Assembly: GCA_003488105.1 (NCBI GenBank)
Contig: DNMS01000419.1
Location: 1 to 5,360 of the forward strand
DNA from: Rhodospirillaceae bacterium
Lineage (GTDB): Bacteria > Pseudomonadota > Alphaproteobacteria > Rhodospirillales_A > Casp-alpha2
Direction of reading: 5' to 3'
Length of the DNA: 5,360 bases
Part shown: positions 1 to 5,348 of the stretch, one piece after another
Layout of the letters: each line of letters begins with the position of its first letter
Numbering within the stretch: the first letter of the stretch is position 1
Program-made: the position numbers and the translations under genes
Notes under the pieces: model-generated
Database searches by the model: none
What the model was told of the DNA's origin: nothing
The model's input: only the letters and a program-made list of their open reading frames with translations

Positions 1-165
1 CTCAAAAAATAAAAAAATATTTTTAAGTAAAAGTAAGCGTTACAAGCGTTACAGCGTTACACTGTATGTTAAAGGTATGAAAAACATAATACTTTTTTGT
101 AACGCAGTAATGTAACGCTATTAAAACAAGGTCGTTACACTTACTTAAACAGGAAAACGGCCTTA

Positions 166-214
166 TTGACTGAAATTTTGGTTTTTATAAAAAATATTTT
201 TTGCTCTATATAGT
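166..214 (+). promoter_or_regulatory. Possible promoter for the terminase operon
   Basis: TTGACT at 166-171 resembles a -35 box. Possible -10 boxes downstream are TATAAA at 186-191 (spacing only 14) and TATAGT at 209-214 (spacing 37, so it would need another -35). None has ideal spacing, and AT-rich DNA produces such matches easily. Position and strand suit transcription of the genes from 262 onward. Confidence 0.25.
189..202. repeat. A6-TA-T6 palindrome, repeated at 13-24
   Basis: AAAAAATATTTTTT is a perfect 14-base palindrome. Its 12-base core recurs at 13-24, so two copies bracket most of the CGTTAC array. Such tracts bend or melt easily and could be a protein site or part of an origin or packaging site. 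In so AT-rich a stretch, part of this could arise by chance. Confidence 0.5.
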
Positions 215-261
215 GTAATGCGTTACTAATACCCGAACGTGACCTTTTTAACGGTGGTATT

Positions 262-891
262 ATGGCAAGAGTAGCGGCGGGTAAGATAACAGGTAAACCA
301 AGAGAACGGCGGGGCAGACCACCGGCTGGCGTGGATCAGCCCCTGACTCGCAAGCAGGAACTTTTTGTAAAGGAACTGGTGAGTAAAGACGGGCAGATTA
401 CACTACGCGAAGCGGCTATCAATGCTGGATACGCTGTAACGTCTGCACATAGCAGGGCGTATGAACTGACGAACCCGCATATATCGCCCCATGTCGTGGC
501 GGCTATACAATCTTATCGGCGGGAACTTGATGAAAAGTATGGCATCACCTTTCACCGGCACGTCAGGGATTTGCAGAACATACGAGATTTGGCTTTGCAA
601 AACGGTGCATACAGTGCTGCCGTGCAGGCTGAGTACAGACGGGGACAGGCGCAGGGGGACATATACGTAAACAAATCAGAAATCCGTCATGGCTCTATCG
701 ACAGTATGAGCAAAGAGGATGTTTTGAAAGCGTTAGAGGAACTCAAGCAGAGCTATGCCCCAGTCACAATCAACATCACGCCGGAAGATGAAAACCCCAG
801 TAATCGCAACAAAGCGAGAAAGCGGCTTTTACAAGCAGATAAAGGAAGCGGCGCAGAGGTCGAGCCGGAAACTGTTACTGACCCGGATTGA
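262..891 (+). CDS. terS: Phage terminase small subunit
   Basis: This 209-residue protein should recognise phage DNA and hand it to the large terminase for packaging into the procapsid. A basic N-terminus (residues 1-22) leads into a helix-turn-helix-like segment at about 28-58 (LTRKQELFVKELV, then AAINAGY at 51-57) typical of DNA-binding small terminases. A second conserved part follows: YGITFHRHVRDLQNIRDLAL (93-112), the AYSAAVQAEYRRG helix (116-128) and IDSMSKEDVLKALEEL (146-161), which I recognise from small terminases of marine podovirus-like phages. The tail from about 176 is polar and low in structure, and is encoded where the nuclease gene overlaps. The start ATG has a weak GGTGG ribosome site at 253-257. 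No large terminase is visible. Small terminases are also carried by phage satellites that redirect helper packaging, so the gene alone does not prove a full phage. The family call is confident but made from motif memory. Confidence 0.85.
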   Translation: MARVAAGKITGKPRERRGRPPAGVDQPLTRKQELFVKELVSKDGQITLREAAINAGYAVTSAHSRAYELTNPHISPHVVAAIQSYRRELDEKYGITFHRHVRDLQNIRDLALQNGAYSAAVQAEYRRGQAQGDIYVNKSEIRHGSIDSMSKEDVLKALEELKQSYAPVTINITPEDENPSNRNKARKRLLQADKGSGAEVEPETVTDPD

Positions 892-1216
892 GAACTGGGT
901 CGGTGCCGGTATCCCGGACCTTTTGATCTGTGATGAGTCTGGCGCGTTTCATCTGGTCGAACTGAAATATCTGACAGGCAATGCTGTCACCTTGCAACCG
1001 TCGCAAGTTGCGTGGCTGGCTCGGCATGACCACGCTAGCTGCTGGATTTTGATTAAACGCCAGCGGTCGGCACTGGAACCGTCGGAGTGTTTCCTGTATC
1101 GGGCGAAAGACGCGGTAGACCTGAAGATGGATGGTCTGGCCGCGGTCGAACCCGTTTTTCATTGCGACCAGCCGTTTGACTGGGAGAAACTTTTTGGCTT
1201 GATATGTCCGACATAA
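788..1216 (+). CDS. VRR-NUC-type PD-(D/E)XK nuclease, phage-associated
   Basis: This 142-residue protein is probably a small DNA nuclease of the VRR-NUC group within the PD-(D/E)XK superfamily, which includes Holliday junction and flap nucleases. The signature is in order: Glu11 in RESGFYKQIKE, GIPDLL at 41-46 with the metal-binding Asp44, ELK at 58-60 giving Glu58 and Lys60, and Gln73 in LQPSQVAWL. TRIENWVGAGIPD is the classic lead-in. The start is uncertain. ATG at 788 is just before the domain, but GGAAG touches it, too close to be a good ribosome site. ATG at 755 would add 11 residues and has AGAGGA 14 bases upstream. Either start overlaps the terminase gene by over 100 bases, and the overlap is real because the domain needs residues from about 11 onward. 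Small nucleases beside terminase genes are common in phages and may help trim or resolve packaging substrates; that role is inference. Confidence 0.75.
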   Translation: MKTPVIATKRESGFYKQIKEAAQRSSRKLLLTRIENWVGAGIPDLLICDESGAFHLVELKYLTGNAVTLQPSQVAWLARHDHASCWILIKRQRSALEPSECFLYRAKDAVDLKMDGLAAVEPVFHCDQPFDWEKLFGLICPT

Positions 1217-1235
1217 TCCCATAATAATGGGACAT
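1204..1235 (+). other. Two competing hairpins between nuclease and small ORF
   Basis: TCCCAT (1217-1222) can pair with ATGGGA (1227-1232) around an AATA loop. ATGTCC (1204-1209) can pair with GGACAT (1230-1235) instead; the two use the same bases, so they exclude each other. No T run follows, so this is not a standard terminator. It could adjust translation or stability of the downstream message. The stems are only 6 bp. Confidence 0.3.
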
Positions 1236-1264
1236 CGTTAATCAACTATGGGAGTAAGAGCGAT

Positions 1265-1435
1265 ATGGTAGAGGATAAAGAAACCTTGGTTGCTTGGCTG
1301 GCAAATGCCTTGAAAGATTCACCCGTGGATTTTTTAGAGGTTTATGTCGGAGATGAAAAGGACGGCCAATTTTATGTGCGTTTTGAAAACGTACCGGAAA
1401 GGGAAAATGAACCTTTAGCGGAGGCTTCCGCCTGA
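1265..1435 (+). CDS. Small acidic protein of unknown function, phage-side
   Basis: A 56-residue protein opens with ATG behind a good ribosome site (GGGAG at 1250-1254, spacing 10), 48 bases after the nuclease stop, on the same strand. It begins MVEDKETLVAWLANALKDSP and continues VDFLEVYVGDEKDGQFYVRFENVP, suggesting a short helix followed by two beta strands; the tail (ERENEPLAEASA) is polar. Acidic residues clearly outnumber basic ones. There is no signal peptide, membrane segment or cysteine. I do not recognise the family. Small acidic phage proteins are often inhibitors, DNA mimics or adaptors, but nothing here establishes that. Codon use is AT-leaning like the two genes before it and unlike everything to the right. 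Its TGA shares the A with an ATG at 1435, so it appears translationally coupled to a further gene that is lost at the junction. Confidence 0.65.
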   Translation: MVEDKETLVAWLANALKDSPVDFLEVYVGDEKDGQFYVRFENVPERENEPLAEASA

Positions 1436-1453
1436 TGTTTCTATTGCACTTGA
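1436..1453. other. Junction between phage-like DNA and GC-rich chromosome
   Basis: Composition switches abruptly here. To the left, the genes are AT-leaning and phage-like. To the right, third positions are heavily G or C. The last helicase codon that matches the family is Asp216 at 1453-1455, and the next residues (Gln-Val-Gln-stop) do not fit the SUV3 sequence that should follow (roughly VDYLVATDAIGMG). On the other side, an ATG at 1435 with GGAGG at 1420-1424 starts a frame that has no phage-like continuation. Both genes are therefore cut. I see no tRNA, clear terminal inverted repeat or recognisable attachment core; the other end of the element lies outside the window. An integrated element boundary, a rearrangement and a chimeric assembly all remain open. 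Confidence 0.75.
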
Positions 1454-2100
1454 TCGCCCGCCTGATACATGGCGACCTGGGCGTTTCGGGTGCGCGGGCT
1501 GAGCGCCCCCAGCACCACGGCGGCGCCGCCCCGCTGCCGGCGCACCAGTTCGGCCAGGCCGTAGACCTGGGCGGCGGAGAACGCGACGACGGCGGAGCGC
1601 GGCGGCAGGCGGGTAACTTTCTTGTGCCCCGAATGGCGCAGCACGCTCATGCGCGGGCGGGTCATGAATTCGGCCTCGGGCACCAGTTGCTGGATCAAAG
1701 GGCGCACGGTTTCCGCCCCCAGAAACATGGTCTCGAACCGCCCCCGCGCCTTCAGCAGCCGTTCCGTGAACATATGCCCCCGGTCCGGGTCGGCGCACAT
1801 CTGGATTTCGTCAACGGCAAGGAAATCCACGGGCCGGTCGAGCGGCATGGCTTCGACCGTACACAGGAAATAACGCGCCCCTTCGGGCAGGATCTTTTCC
1901 TCGCCAGTAATCAGCGCGACCTGCCCCTTGCCTTTCTTCTTGATCGCCCGGTCATAGTTTTCCCGCGCCAAAAGGCGCAGGGGGAAGGCGATGATGCCGG
2001 ACGGATAGGCCAGCAGACGGTCCATAGCCAGATGGGTCTTCCCCGTATTGGTCGGGCCCAGGACGGCGATGATGCGCTGGCGCTGTGTGGAAAGTTCCAT
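1441..2100 (-). CDS. SUV3-like ATP-dependent RNA helicase, N-terminal fragment cut at the junction
   Basis: The 219-residue product is the front part of a superfamily 2 RNA helicase like SUV3, which in mitochondria unwinds RNA for the degradosome and has alphaproteobacterial relatives. Motifs appear in order: Walker A GPTNTGKT (15-22), Ia FPLRLLARE (39-47), TGEE (65-68), Walker B as DEIQ (97-100), the SUV3 form, motif III LGAET (127-131) and motif IV VVAFS (171-175). RTRNAQVAMYQAGD (203-216) begins the second RecA domain, after which homology stops. Motifs V and VI, including the arginine finger, and the C-terminal domains are missing; full relatives are several hundred residues longer. The product is probably not an active helicase. 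The ATG at 2100 is supported by an in-frame TAA three codons upstream, although its ribosome site is weak. It lies 43 bases behind pcm and probably shares its transcript. Confidence 0.85.
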   Translation of the reverse strand: MELSTQRQRIIAVLGPTNTGKTHLAMDRLLAYPSGIIAFPLRLLARENYDRAIKKKGKGQVALITGEEKILPEGARYFLCTVEAMPLDRPVDFLAVDEIQMCADPDRGHMFTERLLKARGRFETMFLGAETVRPLIQQLVPEAEFMTRPRMSVLRHSGHKKVTRLPPRSAVVAFSAAQVYGLAELVRRQRGGAAVVLGALSPRTRNAQVAMYQAGDQVQ

Positions 2101-2143
2101 GGTGCGTTAAATGTCGCCCCGTCGGCGGCCCGGCGCAAGGGCG

Positions 2144-2827
2144 TTAGTCCGGCTGTTTTCCCTTCACCATCGGCACGAAGGCGACGGGCAGGACGCTGTC
2201 GACGGTGACCTTGCCGTCCGCGTCCTTGACCACCAGGGTCAGGGTCTGGCGGTCATGGGCGCGGCCGATGGGAACGATCATGCGCCCGCCGGGGCGCAGT
2301 TGGGCGATCAACGCTTCGGGGATTCGCTCCGGCGCCGCCGTCACGATGATGGCGTCGAAGGGCGCTTCCTCGGGCCAGCCTTGATAGCCGTCGCCGATGC
2401 GCACGAACACATTGCCGTAATGCAGGGCCGCCAGACGGTCCGCCGCCGCCCGCCCCAATTCCTCGACGACCTCGATCGTGAACACCCGGGCTGCGGCATG
2501 GGCCAGCACGGCCGCCTGATAGCCGGACCCGGTACCGATCTCCAGCACCTTTTCCGTGCCGTCGAGGTCCAGCAGATCGGTCATCAAGGCCACGATATAA
2601 GGCTGGGAAATGGTCTGACCATGGCCGATCGGCTGCGGGCGGTTGATATAGGCCACGACTTCGTCCCCATCCCGCACGAATTCATGACGGGGCACGGCGG
2701 CCATGGCCGCCATGGTGTTGTCCGAGAACGCCTCGCGCCCGGTCCAGAACGCCGTGTCGCGGGCGTCCTGCGCGATTTCGTCCAGCAGGCGCCGGTGCTT
2801 GTTCGCGAAGGGATCGTCTTCCGCCAT
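2144..2827 (-). CDS. pcm: Protein-L-isoaspartate O-methyltransferase
   Basis: This cytoplasmic repair enzyme uses S-adenosylmethionine to methylate L-isoaspartyl residues formed by ageing of Asn and Asp, starting their return to normal aspartate. The 227 residues match the usual family length. Visible landmarks are PIGHGQTISQP (66-76), the signature loop at the substrate site; the cofactor-binding motif I VLEIGTGSGY (94-103); GDGYQGW (145-151); AIIVTAAPERIP (159-170); LRPGGRMIVPIG (177-188); and PVAFVPM (214-220) near the end. The start ATG at 2827 is chosen because GGAGG lies 7 bases upstream (2835-2839 on the plus strand) and the family begins about here. An upstream in-frame extension would run into htpG. 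It is divergent from htpG and leads into the helicase fragment. No signal peptide is present. Pairing with a helicase rather than with surE or tolC is simply the local arrangement. Confidence 0.95.
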   Translation of the reverse strand: MAEDDPFANKHRRLLDEIAQDARDTAFWTGREAFSDNTMAAMAAVPRHEFVRDGDEVVAYINRPQPIGHGQTISQPYIVALMTDLLDLDGTEKVLEIGTGSGYQAAVLAHAAARVFTIEVVEELGRAAADRLAALHYGNVFVRIGDGYQGWPEEAPFDAIIVTAAPERIPEALIAQLRPGGRMIVPIGRAHDRQTLTLVVKDADGKVTVDSVLPVAFVPMVKGKQPD

Positions 2828-2946
2828 GGTGCCGCCTCCGATTTCGGGGGTTGCAAACCTTGGCCCAGCGTCACATATCTCGCCCTCCAAGAGCAAGACG
2901 CGCCGAAACCGGCGCCCCGCGACCACGAATTGGGGGTAAATGCGCC
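2828..2946. promoter_or_regulatory. Divergent pcm-htpG promoter region
   Basis: These 119 bases separate two outward-facing genes and must hold both promoters. For htpG, TTGCAA (2851-2856) and CATATC (2874-2879) are 17 bases apart, a fair match to a housekeeping promoter and also loosely like the TTG and C-TAT elements of alphaproteobacterial heat-shock sigma factor (RpoH) promoters. HtpG is a heat-shock gene in many bacteria, so RpoH control is plausible but unproven. The htpG ribosome site is GGGGG at 2932-2936, 10 bases before the ATG. I cannot place a convincing pcm promoter on the minus strand. Confidence 0.4.
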
Positions 2947-4875
2947 ATGACCACGGAAACCAAAATCGAAACCCATGCCTTTCAGGCGGAAGTGGGTAAG
3001 CTTCTCGATATCGTCGCCCATTCACTGTACAGCCAGAAGGAAATCTTCCTTCGCGAGCTGATCTCCAACGCCTCCGACGCCTGCGACAAGCTGCGCTACC
3101 GGGCGCTGACCGAACCCAAGCTGATCGAGGGCGATCCCGGGTTCCGCATCACCCTGTCATTAGACAAGAAAGCCAAGACGCTGACCGTGTCCGACAACGG
3201 CGTCGGCATGGACAAGGACGAGCTGACCGGCATCCTGGGCACCATCGCGCGGTCGGGCACGCAGGCTTTCGTCGAAGGACTTTCCGGCGACGGCAAGAAA
3301 GACAAGGATAAGGCGGTATCGCTGATCGGGCAGTTCGGCGTCGGCTTCTATTCCGCCTTCATGGTCGCCGATTTGGTCGAGGTCGTGACCCGCAAGGCCG
3401 GTACCGACACGGCCTTCAAATGGGCGTCCGACGGGCGTGGTGAATTCACCATCGAGGATGCGGCGCGCGAGGCCCGCGGCACCGACGTCATCGTGCATCT
3501 GAAGAAAGACGAAAAGGAATATCTGGAGCCCGCCCGCATCGAACACATCGTGCGGACCTATTCGGACCATATCGGTATTCCCATCGTCCTGGCCGGCGAC
3601 GGCAAGGAGACAGCGGAAAAGACCCTGAACACGGCGTCGGCGATCTGGACCCGCGACAAGAAGGACGTGACGGACGAGCAATACACGGAATTCTACCACC
3701 ACGCGGCCCATGCCTTCGACGACCCCTGGATGACCCTGCACAACCGGGTCGAGGGCGTGGTCAGCTACACCAACCTGCTGTTCATCCCGTCCATGCGGCC
3801 GTTCGACCTGTTCCACCCGGACCGCACGGGACAGGTGAAGCTGTACGTGAAGCGGGTGTTCATCACCGACAATTGCGAGGGGCTGCTGCCGCCTTATCTG
3901 CGCTTCGTGAAGGGGGTCGTGGACTCGGAAGATCTGGCGCTCAACGTCAGCCGCGAAATGATGCAGCACAACCCCGTGGTCGCGAAAATTTCCCAGGGCC
4001 TGACCAAGCGCATCTTCGGCGAACTGAAGAAGTCGGCCGAGAAAAAGTCCGAGGATTATCAAACGTTCTGGGAAACCTTCGGCCCCGTGCTGAAGGAAGG
4101 CCTGTACGAAGATGGCGACAACCGCGAGAAGATTTTGGAGCTCGCCCGCTTCAAAAGCTCGGAACGCGATGGCTGGATCAGCCTAGCCGACTACATCGCC
4201 GCCATGAAGGACGGCCAGGACGCGATCTTCTATATCTCCGGCGAAGACCCGGACGCGGCCCTCGCCAGCCCGCAGTTGGAAGGCTTCAAGGCCAAGGGGG
4301 TTGAGGTCCTGCTGATGACCGACCCTGTCGACGAATTCTGGCTGTCCCATGTCGGCGCGTTCCAGGAAAAAACGTTCAAGTCGGCGACCCGGGGCGGCGC
4401 CGACCTGGCCAAGATCGCCAAGGCGAAAGACGCCGAGAACGCCGCTGACGACGATGCGGACAAGGCCGACGACAAGCCTGCCGCCCCCGGCATGGACCAG
4501 CTGATCGCCGCGTTCAAGGTGGCGCTGGGCGACAAGGTCAAGGACGTGCGCCCGTCGGAACGCCTGACCGACAGTGCGGTCTGCCTGGTCGCCGACGACG
4601 GCGATATGGACATCAACCTGGAACGGCTTCTGAAGCAGCACAAGCAGCTGGACGGGCGGGAATTGGCGCCGCGCATTCTGGAGATCAATCCGGACCACGC
4701 GCTGATCGGCAAGCTGGCCAAGCTGGCCGAGGCGAAGAACGCCAAGGATACGGCGCTGGACGACGCGGCCTTCCTGCTGCTCGATCAGGCACGCATCCTG
4801 GAAGGCGAGCCGGTGATCGACGCCCAGGCCTTTTCCAGGCGGCTCAGCAAGCTGATGGCCCAGGGTTTGGCCTAA
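2947..4875 (+). CDS. htpG: Molecular chaperone HtpG (bacterial Hsp90)
   Basis: HtpG is a cytosolic dimeric ATP-driven chaperone that finishes folding of client proteins, often with DnaK. The 642 residues are normal for the family. The N-terminal ATPase domain shows FLRELISNASDACDKLR (34-50) with catalytic Glu37 and Asn41, DNGVGM (83-88) and the lid segment IGQFGVGFYSAF (127-138). The middle domain includes LFHPDRTGQVKLYVKRVFI (288-306) and LNVSREMMQ (332-340), whose Arg336 corresponds to the ATP-contacting arginine. An acidic, alanine- and aspartate-rich linker (about 492-513) precedes the C-terminal dimerisation domain (about 515-642). ATG at 2947 is chosen over the upstream in-frame ATG at 2851 because the family starts at TETHAFQAEVGKLL and GGGGG lies 10 bases upstream. 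The reading frame is intact. It ends in TAA, with a strong hairpin 14 bases downstream. Confidence 0.97.
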   Translation: MTTETKIETHAFQAEVGKLLDIVAHSLYSQKEIFLRELISNASDACDKLRYRALTEPKLIEGDPGFRITLSLDKKAKTLTVSDNGVGMDKDELTGILGTIARSGTQAFVEGLSGDGKKDKDKAVSLIGQFGVGFYSAFMVADLVEVVTRKAGTDTAFKWASDGRGEFTIEDAAREARGTDVIVHLKKDEKEYLEPARIEHIVRTYSDHIGIPIVLAGDGKETAEKTLNTASAIWTRDKKDVTDEQYTEFYHHAAHAFDDPWMTLHNRVEGVVSYTNLLFIPSMRPFDLFHPDRTGQVKLYVKRVFITDNCEGLLPPYLRFVKGVVDSEDLALNVSREMMQHNPVVAKISQGLTKRIFGELKKSAEKKSEDYQTFWETFGPVLKEGLYEDGDNREKILELARFKSSERDGWISLADYIAAMKDGQDAIFYISGEDPDAALASPQLEGFKAKGVEVLLMTDPVDEFWLSHVGAFQEKTFKSATRGGADLAKIAKAKDAENAADDDADKADDKPAAPGMDQLIAAFKVALGDKVKDVRPSERLTDSAVCLVADDGDMDINLERLLKQHKQLDGRELAPRILEINPDHALIGKLAKLAEAKNAKDTALDDAAFLLLDQARILEGEPVIDAQAFSRRLSKLMAQGLA

Positions 4876-4888
4876 GCAAAACGACCGA

Positions 4889-4915
4889 CGGCCCGGCGGT
4901 TTTTCCGCCGGGCCG
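4889..4915 (+). terminator. Strong GC hairpin after htpG
   Basis: CGGCCCGGCGG (4889-4899) pairs perfectly with CCGCCGGGCCG (4905-4915) around a TTTTT loop, an 11-bp stem. The hairpin lies 14 bases after the htpG stop and 24 bases beyond the end of the convergent gene at 4939, so it could serve both strands. No T tract follows on the plus strand. On the minus strand TTTT comes only about 8 bases later. It may therefore need Rho, or may mainly protect the message end. Confidence 0.7.
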
Positions 4916-4938
4916 CGGGGCCGTGTTCCCAGGGAGTT

Positions 4939-5139
4939 TTAGAAGGAACTTTCCGCCGCCAACATCTGGCGGAACAACAGCCGGGCGCGCGCCGACGACA
5001 CCACGTCGCGCATGTCGTCCAAGGTCACGCCATCACGCGCCATGACCAGATGGACCAGGGGGTCGCTCAGGACATCGTCCATCTGCGGTTCGCGCCTGGG
5101 GTTCAGGTAATATCGGGACATCATTGCCACTTCGTTCAT
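4939..5139 (-). CDS. Small conserved-looking protein of unknown function
   Basis: A 66-residue protein starts at ATG 5139 behind a full ribosome site GAGGAG (5149-5154 on the plus strand, spacing 9), which is why I prefer this start to in-frame ATGs upstream (5307) and downstream (5124, 5121). The sequence has a short basic lead (MMSRYYLNPRREPQ) and then DDVLSDPLVHLVMARDGVTLDDMRDVVSSARARLLFRQML, which reads as two or three amphipathic helices with charged faces. It has no membrane segment, signal peptide, cysteine or known motif. The pattern resembles short alphaproteobacterial hypothetical proteins, but I cannot name a family. It converges on htpG and is flanked by hairpins on both sides, so it is probably its own transcription unit. 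GC-rich codon use matches the chromosome. Confidence 0.7.
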   Translation of the reverse strand: MNEVAMMSRYYLNPRREPQMDDVLSDPLVHLVMARDGVTLDDMRDVVSSARARLLFRQMLAAESSF

Positions 5140-5319
5140 CGCGTGGGACTCCTCATTGGCCGCACTGTGAGTTGACGTCGGCGTCAGGCGTCCCGCATGC
5201 CCGCGTCCCCCCGGGTTCGGCCGCCATCGCCGCTTGCCGGGACCATAGGTTTTCAAGATGAATCCGTGATGACAGAGCCATGAAGGTGGAACGGCAATTG
5301 GATGCACCCCGCGCCCACG
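5140..5319 (-). other. Non-coding region upstream of the small minus-strand gene
   Basis: About 180 bases without a supported gene. It must hold the promoter of the 66-residue protein, because a terminator lies just behind it, but I see no convincing -35/-10 pair on the minus strand. The open frame continuing upstream of 5139 lacks a ribosome site and has poor coding character. Confidence 0.4.
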
Positions 5320-5348
5320 AAAAAGGCCGGCCCAGGCGGGCCGGCCTT
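5320..5348 (-). terminator. Rho-independent terminator for a gene beyond the right edge
   Basis: AAGGCCGGCCC (5323-5333) pairs with GGGCCGGCCTT (5338-5348) around a 4-base loop, an 11-bp stem. Read on the minus strand it is followed by a T run formed by the A tract at 5320-5324, which is the standard intrinsic layout. It therefore most likely ends a minus-strand gene entering from the right. On the plus strand the following CTCTATTC is a weaker tail. Confidence 0.8.

Larger units (their letters stand above)
23..226. repeat. CGTTAC repeat array with nested inverted repeats, upstream of terS
   Basis: Seven copies of CGTTAC lie in this non-coding stretch. Three are tandem direct AGCGTTAC units at 36-43, 45-52 and 53-60. 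Two are inverted (GTAACGC at 99-105 and 112-118). One is direct at 133-138 and one is in a near-palindrome GTAATGCGTTAC at 215-226. They nest inside other inverted pairs: TTAAGTAA at 23-30 with TTACTTAA at 141-148, and TATGTT at 65-70 with AACATA at 83-88. The 9-mer CGTTACACT occurs at 55-63 and 133-141. Known phage cos and pac sites lie near the small terminase gene and often hold repeated binding sites for that subunit, so this is a candidate packaging site. Repressor operators or replication iterons are equally possible from the sequence alone. The repeats themselves are certain; their role is not. Confidence 0.75.

Noticed and set aside
36..60. CRISPR-like repeat array
   Set aside because: The units are 8-9 bases and directly abutting with no spacers, so this is not CRISPR.
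1419..1432. GCGGA/TCCGC hairpin at the end of the 56-residue gene as a terminator
   Set aside because: The stem is only 5 bp with no T run, and it overlaps the ribosome site for the ATG at 1435. It is better explained by coding plus ribosome binding sequence.
1441..1452. Transposable-phage (Mu-like) end, based on a CA dinucleotide at 1447-1448
   Set aside because: A single CA is not evidence. No terminal repeats or transposase are visible, and the other end is missing.
1435..2208. Long plus-strand open frame starting at the coupled ATG
   Set aside because: After six codons it runs antisense through the helicase fragment. The translation is rich in Arg, Gly, His and Gln with no family pattern, as expected of a GC-rich shadow. 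Only its start site is informative.
2859..2880. E. coli-style sigma-32 promoter (CTTGG ... CACATAT)
   Set aside because: The elements are only about 6-11 bases apart, too close for the known 13-17 base spacer.
2851..2946. N-terminal extension of htpG by 32 residues
   Set aside because: The extra residues do not match HtpG, and the ATG at 2947 has its own ribosome site and the conserved family start.
2111..2950. Plus-strand open frame opposite pcm
   Set aside because: It is antisense to a clear Pcm protein and has shadow-like composition.
2828..3025. N-terminal extension of pcm by 66 residues
   Set aside because: It would overlap the htpG start, has no family match and ignores the good GGAGG site before ATG 2827.
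3160..4062. 300-codon minus-strand open frame inside htpG
   Set aside because: It is a reverse-strand shadow of a fully conserved HtpG frame, with no ribosome site or motif.
4183..4745. Two overlapping 171-codon minus-strand frames in the htpG 3' part
   Set aside because: Two frames overlap each other on the same strand in high-GC DNA, and neither resembles a known family.
5140..5307. N-terminal extension of the 66-residue protein
   Set aside because: It has no ribosome site and irregular composition, and GAGGAG sits correctly before ATG 5139.
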